From contig OZ007575.1 of assembly GCA_963931925.1 (NCBI GenBank), positions 32,800,894 through 32,864,893 on the forward strand: DNA of 64,000 nucleotides, in the 5' to 3' direction. The stretch comes from Onchidella celtica (Eukaryota > Mollusca > Gastropoda > Systellommatophora > Onchidiidae). Made by a program: the position numbers and the translations under genes. Below the pieces are notes generated by a model, which was not told the origin of the DNA, searched no databases, and saw only the letters and a list, made by a program, of their open reading frames with translations. Every line of letters starts with the position of its first letter. Position 1 is the first letter of the stretch. Below, piece by piece: positions 59,988-64,000 of this stretch.

Positions 59988-60273
59988 ATGGTGTCAGAAG
60001 TGGGATCCTGCTAGTAAATAACATTTAATTTTGATCTGGGTCGTGTCAAGGGGCTATTGTGTGATTGTGTGGACAGGTCATCTGCCCTGAGGCGAGTGAG
60101 AGAGATTGACATTTAGTGCCTGCGACATGCTCTGATTTTACCTGTGCATTGACTGTTCAATTTTATCTTTTGTCACAGAGAAAATTGTTGTTTGCTATTG
60201 CAGGAATATTGTTGTTAACTTCACAGTTACGATCCACGCTTTATTGTTAGCTTTGTTTACAGGTCAATTGCTG
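59988..60273 (+). other. Leader between LTR and gag-pol
   Basis: About 285 bases holding the primer-binding site and an untranslated leader. A pyrimidine-rich tttgtttacag just before the ATG could be a splice acceptor, but no donor is identified. Confidence 0.5.
59989..60006 (+). promoter_or_regulatory. Primer-binding site, tRNA-Leu type
   Basis: TGGTGTCAGAAGTGGGAT matches the complement of the 3' end of animal tRNA-Leu, one base after the inferred LTR end. A shorter partial copy, TGGTGTCAGAAG, occurs at 59945-59956, within the end of the inferred LTR. Confidence 0.8.
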
Positions 60274-63200
60274 ATGGACTATCTGGGCGCACTGAAGCTT
60301 GCCAGACAAGAAGGCATTAGTGATGAGGAATTCAAAATTAGGTGGGACGAAGAGAAAGCCCAAAACCGAGAACAAAGGGCTATCGAACGAGAAGAAAAGG
60401 AGCGCGAACGAGAAGAAAAGGAGCGCGAACGAGAAGAAAAGGAGAAGGAAAGACAATTTGAAAGGGAGAGAATGGAATGCGAACGGGAACTAGCCAAAAA
60501 CGGGTGTCACAATGGTAAAGGGAATGGAAAATCTGCTGCCCCGAAGGTACCTAAAATTGCCATTTTTGATGACTCGCGCGAGGATCTCGACTCGTATTTG
60601 AAAAGATTTGAAAGGCTCGCGCAGGCAAATGATTGGGAAGAAGACACCTGGGCAGACATGTTAGGGGCATTGTTAACTGGCAGGGCGTTAGATGTTTATT
60701 CCGGTCTCAGCGATGAAGACAGTAGGGATTACGAGAAGGTAAAGAAGGTGTTGTTCAAGAAGTATCACCTCACGGCAGAGGGTTATAGGCGTAAGTTTAG
60801 GGAGAGTCGTCTAGATAAGGACGAAACTTATACGCAGCTGTCCGTGAGATTGCAGAGATATTTTGAGAGGTGGGTAGACCTCTCAGAGGCAGAGAGAACT
60901 ATGGAAGGGATTACGGATCTGTTAGTCAGGGAGCAGATGTTGAAGATTGTCGACTGTAATCTTTCCATATATTTGAAAGAGAGGGACCCCAAGTCCGTGC
61001 ATGAGTTAGTTGAGATGGCGGACTTGTATAGTGAGGCTCATCAGTCGAAGCGAGGGCTGGAGCAACAGCAGAAGTCAGGTAAGAGGGTTGAGGAGAGCAG
61101 AAGTAAGGGTTTAGGAGTGAGTAAACCGGTATGCTTCAACTGTGGCTCTCCCAATCACCTGAGTAGGCAGTGTGACCAGGGCAGGACGAAGAAGGGTGCT
61201 GCTGCCACTGTCGAGGACAGCCGAGGTAAGTCCCAGCGTGAGAGTGGGCGTGGTTGTTTTGTGTGTGGGTCACTTCTCCATATTGCGAGATTCTGTAGGA
61301 AGAGACAGAAAGAGACGACCGCAGTCGTACTAACCAGCGATGAGGAAGCCGATGACAGTCAGTGGGAGTCATCGGGCAGGGCGAATACTCAACCAGGGGC
61401 TGAGCAGAGTGTTGGGCCACAGACCTTCATTTCTTGGGAGACGGAAGGTAAGAGTATTGGGTTAGAAGGTTCGACAGAACATGAGCCCGAAGACGATGTT
61501 CCGGAGAATGATTTATCCGCTCCATTTTTGGAGAAGGGGAGGATAGGGGATAAAGAGATTACTATCCTTCGTGACACGGGATGCACGTGTGCGATTATAA
61601 AAAGGGACAAACTGCCTCCTAACAGCTTAACTGGGAAGAACAGGAGTTATGTCCTGATGGACGGGACGAGAAGGTCTGCTCCTGTCGCGGAAATGTGGGT
61701 AGAAACCCCATTTTATACTGGGCTTCTCAAAGCGCTAGTAGTGGAAGACCCAGTGGCCGATTTGATTATAGGAAACATAAAGGGGGCGTCTCTTGAGAAG
61801 ATAAGTGTGGTACTCACGCGATCTCGCAAGGTGGAGATTGACAAGGAAGAGCATGAGTGTGAGAATGCGAGTGTGAAAGTGAGTCAGACCACAGATAATG
61901 AGGAGGCCAAGGGCAACTCAACGGAGAAGGTAAGGGTAGGGGCCAAGATAGGGGAACTCACACCAGGTGAGATAGCCCGGGCCCAGAGAGAGGACGAAAC
62001 TTTGAGAGTTTTAAGGGAGAGAGCCACGTTGGAGCAATCGGCTGAGGTAGGTACTCACATAAAGGAGAGTAAGGGAATTTACTATCGGGTAAAGAAGGCC
62101 GGGGCTGGACGTGCTGATGTGGAGCAGTTGTTGGTACCTAAGCAGTACCGAAGTGAGCTGGTGAAGATAGCTCACGAAGGAGTGTTCGGGGGACACTTAG
62201 GAATTTCGCGCACACAGGACAGAATAATGCAGTCGTTCTTTTGGCCTGGGATAGGTGCGGACGTAGGTCGTTTCTGTCGATCGTGTGACGCGTGTCAAAG
62301 GACATCCAATAAAGGTAGGGTGACAAAGGTACCCCTAGTGCCGACACCCCTGATCGACACGCCCTTTTCGCGCGTCGCCATAGATTTGGTTGGTCCACTT
62401 CCGCGTACGGAACATGGGAGATCGCGTTATATTTTGACGCTAGTAGATTATGCCACGCGTTTCCCGGATGCCGTAGCCTTAAGGGGGATATCAGCTGAGC
62501 AGGTCAGTGAAGCGTTAATGGAAATATTTTCTCGGTTAGGCATACCAAAGGAAATAGTTTCAGATAGGGGATCACAGTTTACCGGTGAGCTGATGAGAGA
62601 GGTCAGCGCACTTCTCAAAACGAAACAGATATTCTGCTCGCCCTACCACGCGATGGCCAATGGTCTGTGTGAAAGATTTAACGGAGTGCTGAAGAATATG
62701 CTTCGCCGAGTAGCTCATGACAGACCCAAGGACTGGGGCAGAATGTTGTGTCCACTGCTGTTCGCGTATCGCGAAACCCCACAGGCCAGTACAGGTTTTT
62801 CGCCGTTTGAACTAGTGTTCGGTCACCCTGTGAGAGGACCACTTGCAATACTGAAGAATCTGTGGACTGGGGAAGCGGAGTCAGAAACGAGGTCATCGTA
62901 CGAATACGTGGTAGATATGAGGGAACGATTGGAGGATGCCATGAAAGTCGTAGCCGAGAACAGCAGCGTCGAAAAACACAGGCAGAAGAAATACTACGAT
63001 AGGGGGGCCAAACAGAGGAAATTCCAAGTGGGCGATTTCGTCCTCATACTTCTCCCAAGTGACGGATCGAAACTACAGATGACTTGGAAAGGGCCTTACA
63101 AAGTAGAAGAGCAGAGAGGGTCAGTGAACTACATGGTGAACGTCAAGGGGAAGAGACGACTGTATCACGCGAATATGCTGAAGAAGTATATTGAGAGGGA

Positions 63201-64000
63201 AGACGAACAGGAAAACACAGAGGCAATAGCTGCAGCTATAATTGACGAGACCGATGAAGGAGAGGAAGCGACTTCGATGCCTCTGGAGACAGTCATGCCT
63301 AAGCTAGAACAGACCGAAACCTACAGGGATGTACAGTTAGGGGACACGCTAGATCAGGATCAGAGAGAACAGATGCAAGAGCTCATGGAAGAATACAAAG
63401 ATATATTTACCGATGTACCGGGGCTCACTGACCTGATCAAGCACAAAATCCCATTGCTAGATCAAAAACCTGTGAAGGTTAGACCCTACCAACTACCGTA
63501 CTCAACTAGAGAAGCTGTCAATGCTGAGGTAGGCAAGATGCTTGCGGCCAGAATCATCGAACCGTCCGAGTCCCCGTACAATAGTCCAATTGTATTAGTT
63601 AAGAAGCCCGATGGTCAACATCGTTTCTGCAACGACTACAGGCGGCTAAATGTTGTGACTGCCGATGACGCCGAACCGATGCCTGAGGTAGAAGCCATTA
63701 TTTCCAATCTAGCGGAGGCAAAACATTTCACCAAGCTGGACTTGACAAAGGGCTTTTATCAAGTTCCGATGGCCGAGGAAGATAAACACCCGACGGCGTT
63801 CGCCACACCGTTTGGGCTATACCAGTACAGGGTCATGCCGTTCGGGTTGAAGGGATCCCCCGCCACATTTAACAGGCTCATGAGGAAAGTATTAAAAGAT
63901 GCTGGCGAAGGGGTAGATGCATTTGTAGACGACTGTCTTATACACAGTGCAAATTGGCCTGACCACTTGGAACGTTGTCGGAATGTCTTCGAGCGACTGA
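60274..64000 (+). CDS. gag-pol polyprotein with integrase before reverse transcriptase (Gmr1-like gypsy), 3' partial
   Basis: One frame stays open for 1242 codons from the ATG to the window edge. In order: charged coiled coil (~30-75, Glu/Arg-rich repeats of EREEKER); Gag (~95-270; KIAIFDDSREDLDSYLKRFE); two CCHC knuckles, CFNCGSPNHLSRQC at 287 and CFVCGSLLHIARFC at 328; protease with DTG at 434-436; integrase zinc domain from H634 (CRSCDAC); integrase core D704, D764, E800; GPY/F module (WKGPYKVEEQ, ~938); then an acidic spacer and the reverse transcriptase from about 1050 (VRPYQLPYST, PIVLVKKPDGQHRFCNDYRR, FTKLDLTKGFYQVPM, FVDD at 1217-1220). RNase H and the 3' LTR lie beyond 64000. The RT is gypsy-type, but the domain order is copia-like, as in the Gmr1 group. 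The uninterrupted frame suggests a recently active copy. Confidence 0.93.
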   Translation, partial: MDYLGALKLARQEGISDEEFKIRWDEEKAQNREQRAIEREEKEREREEKEREREEKEKERQFERERMECERELAKNGCHNGKGNGKSAAPKVPKIAIFDDSREDLDSYLKRFERLAQANDWEEDTWADMLGALLTGRALDVYSGLSDEDSRDYEKVKKVLFKKYHLTAEGYRRKFRESRLDKDETYTQLSVRLQRYFERWVDLSEAERTMEGITDLLVREQMLKIVDCNLSIYLKERDPKSVHELVEMADLYSEAHQSKRGLEQQQKSGKRVEESRSKGLGVSKPVCFNCGSPNHLSRQCDQGRTKKGAAATVEDSRGKSQRESGRGCFVCGSLLHIARFCRKRQKETTAVVLTSDEEADDSQWESSGRANTQPGAEQSVGPQTFISWETEGKSIGLEGSTEHEPEDDVPENDLSAPFLEKGRIGDKEITILRDTGCTCAIIKRDKLPPNSLTGKNRSYVLMDGTRRSAPVAEMWVETPFYTGLLKALVVEDPVADLIIGNIKGASLEKISVVLTRSRKVEIDKEEHECENASVKVSQTTDNEEAKGNSTEKVRVGAKIGELTPGEIARAQREDETLRVLRERATLEQSAEVGTHIKESKGIYYRVKKAGAGRADVEQLLVPKQYRSELVKIAHEGVFGGHLGISRTQDRIMQSFFWPGIGADVGRFCRSCDACQRTSNKGRVTKVPLVPTPLIDTPFSRVAIDLVGPLPRTEHGRSRYILTLVDYATRFPDAVALRGISAEQVSEALMEIFSRLGIPKEIVSDRGSQFTGELMREVSALLKTKQIFCSPYHAMANGLCERFNGVLKNMLRRVAHDRPKDWGRMLCPLLFAYRETPQASTGFSPFELVFGHPVRGPLAILKNLWTGEAESETRSSYEYVVDMRERLEDAMKVVAENSSVEKHRQKKYYDRGAKQRKFQVGDFVLILLPSDGSKLQMTWKGPYKVEEQRGSVNYMVNVKGKRRLYHANMLKKYIEREDEQENTEAIAAAIIDETDEGEEATSMPLETVMPKLEQTETYRDVQLGDTLDQDQREQMQELMEEYKDIFTDVPGLTDLIKHKIPLLDQKPVKVRPYQLPYSTREAVNAEVGKMLAARIIEPSESPYNSPIVLVKKPDGQHRFCNDYRRLNVVTADDAEPMPEVEAIISNLAEAKHFTKLDLTKGFYQVPMAEEDKHPTAFATPFGLYQYRVMPFGLKGSPATFNRLMRKVLKDAGEGVDAFVDDCLIHSANWPDHLERCRNVFERL

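Noticed and set aside
60247-62896. Minus-strand frames over the second gypsy element (for example Ser/Phe/Arg-rich ones at 60.25-60.5 kb)
   Set aside because: Antisense shadows of the Glu/Arg-rich coiled coil and of pol.

Overview
The window is eukaryotic: spliced genes with GT-AG introns, AT-rich non-coding DNA and a heavy load of transposable elements and satellites. The repeated short palindromic motifs (tagatctagatct, aggcctaggcct), the mix of mobile elements and the look of the two host genes suggest a lophotrochozoan, probably a gastropod mollusc. That is an inference; the species cannot be read from the sequence. Almost every open reading frame of 60-110 codons here is chance.

Layout. 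0-11 kb is gene-poor and repeat-rich: a small inverted-repeat transposon (395-596), a diverged long inverted-repeat pair (1.7/4.2 kb), two weak candidate exons at 5.4-5.8 kb, and copies of an unclassified dispersed repeat, one of which is split by a 1.6-kb solo LTR (7700-9308) with a clean 5-bp target duplication. 12-13.1 kb is a 191-bp satellite with a three-unit higher-order structure. 13.2-17.9 kb is a nearly intact minus-strand Ty3/gypsy element with 124-bp LTRs that differ at one base. 18-19 kb holds decayed coding-like sequence. 19.2-20.3 kb is a 163-bp tandem repeat and 20.4-21.6 kb a second satellite with an 809-bp higher-order period, part of which recurs nearly identically at 10.25 kb. 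22-33 kb is non-coding apart from a candidate terminal exon at 24.3 kb, a fold-back element at 25.4-26.0 kb and the longest copy of the dispersed repeat (30.35-32.3 kb).

33.1-41.8 kb (minus strand) is a complete eight-exon gene for an FKBP4/FKBP5-like immunophilin co-chaperone: an FK1 prolyl isomerase domain, an FK2 domain that lacks the pocket tryptophan, and TPRs. Its second intron contains a two-exon, 121-codon same-strand reading frame of unknown identity, whose own intron carries a 524-bp retroposon with a 9-bp target duplication. 41-43.5 kb has two copies of a small transposon with 8-bp target duplications. 45.1-46.7 kb is a 5'-truncated LINE with an RNase H domain.

49.3-52.5 kb (plus strand) holds three consecutive exons of the molybdopterin-binding (MoCF) domain of FAD synthase, FLAD1. 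The rest of that gene is not seen. Downstream lie, in order, a TTAA-flanked inverted-repeat element, a 1.1-kb solo LTR, a decayed APE-type LINE (minus strand) and the 5' two thirds of a second gypsy element (plus strand), which runs off the window.

The most notable item is that last element. Its single open frame has the order Gag - zinc knuckles - protease - integrase - GPY/F - reverse transcriptase. The integrase precedes a gypsy-type reverse transcriptase, which is the copia-like order known for the Gmr1 group and the reverse of the ordinary gypsy element at 13-18 kb.
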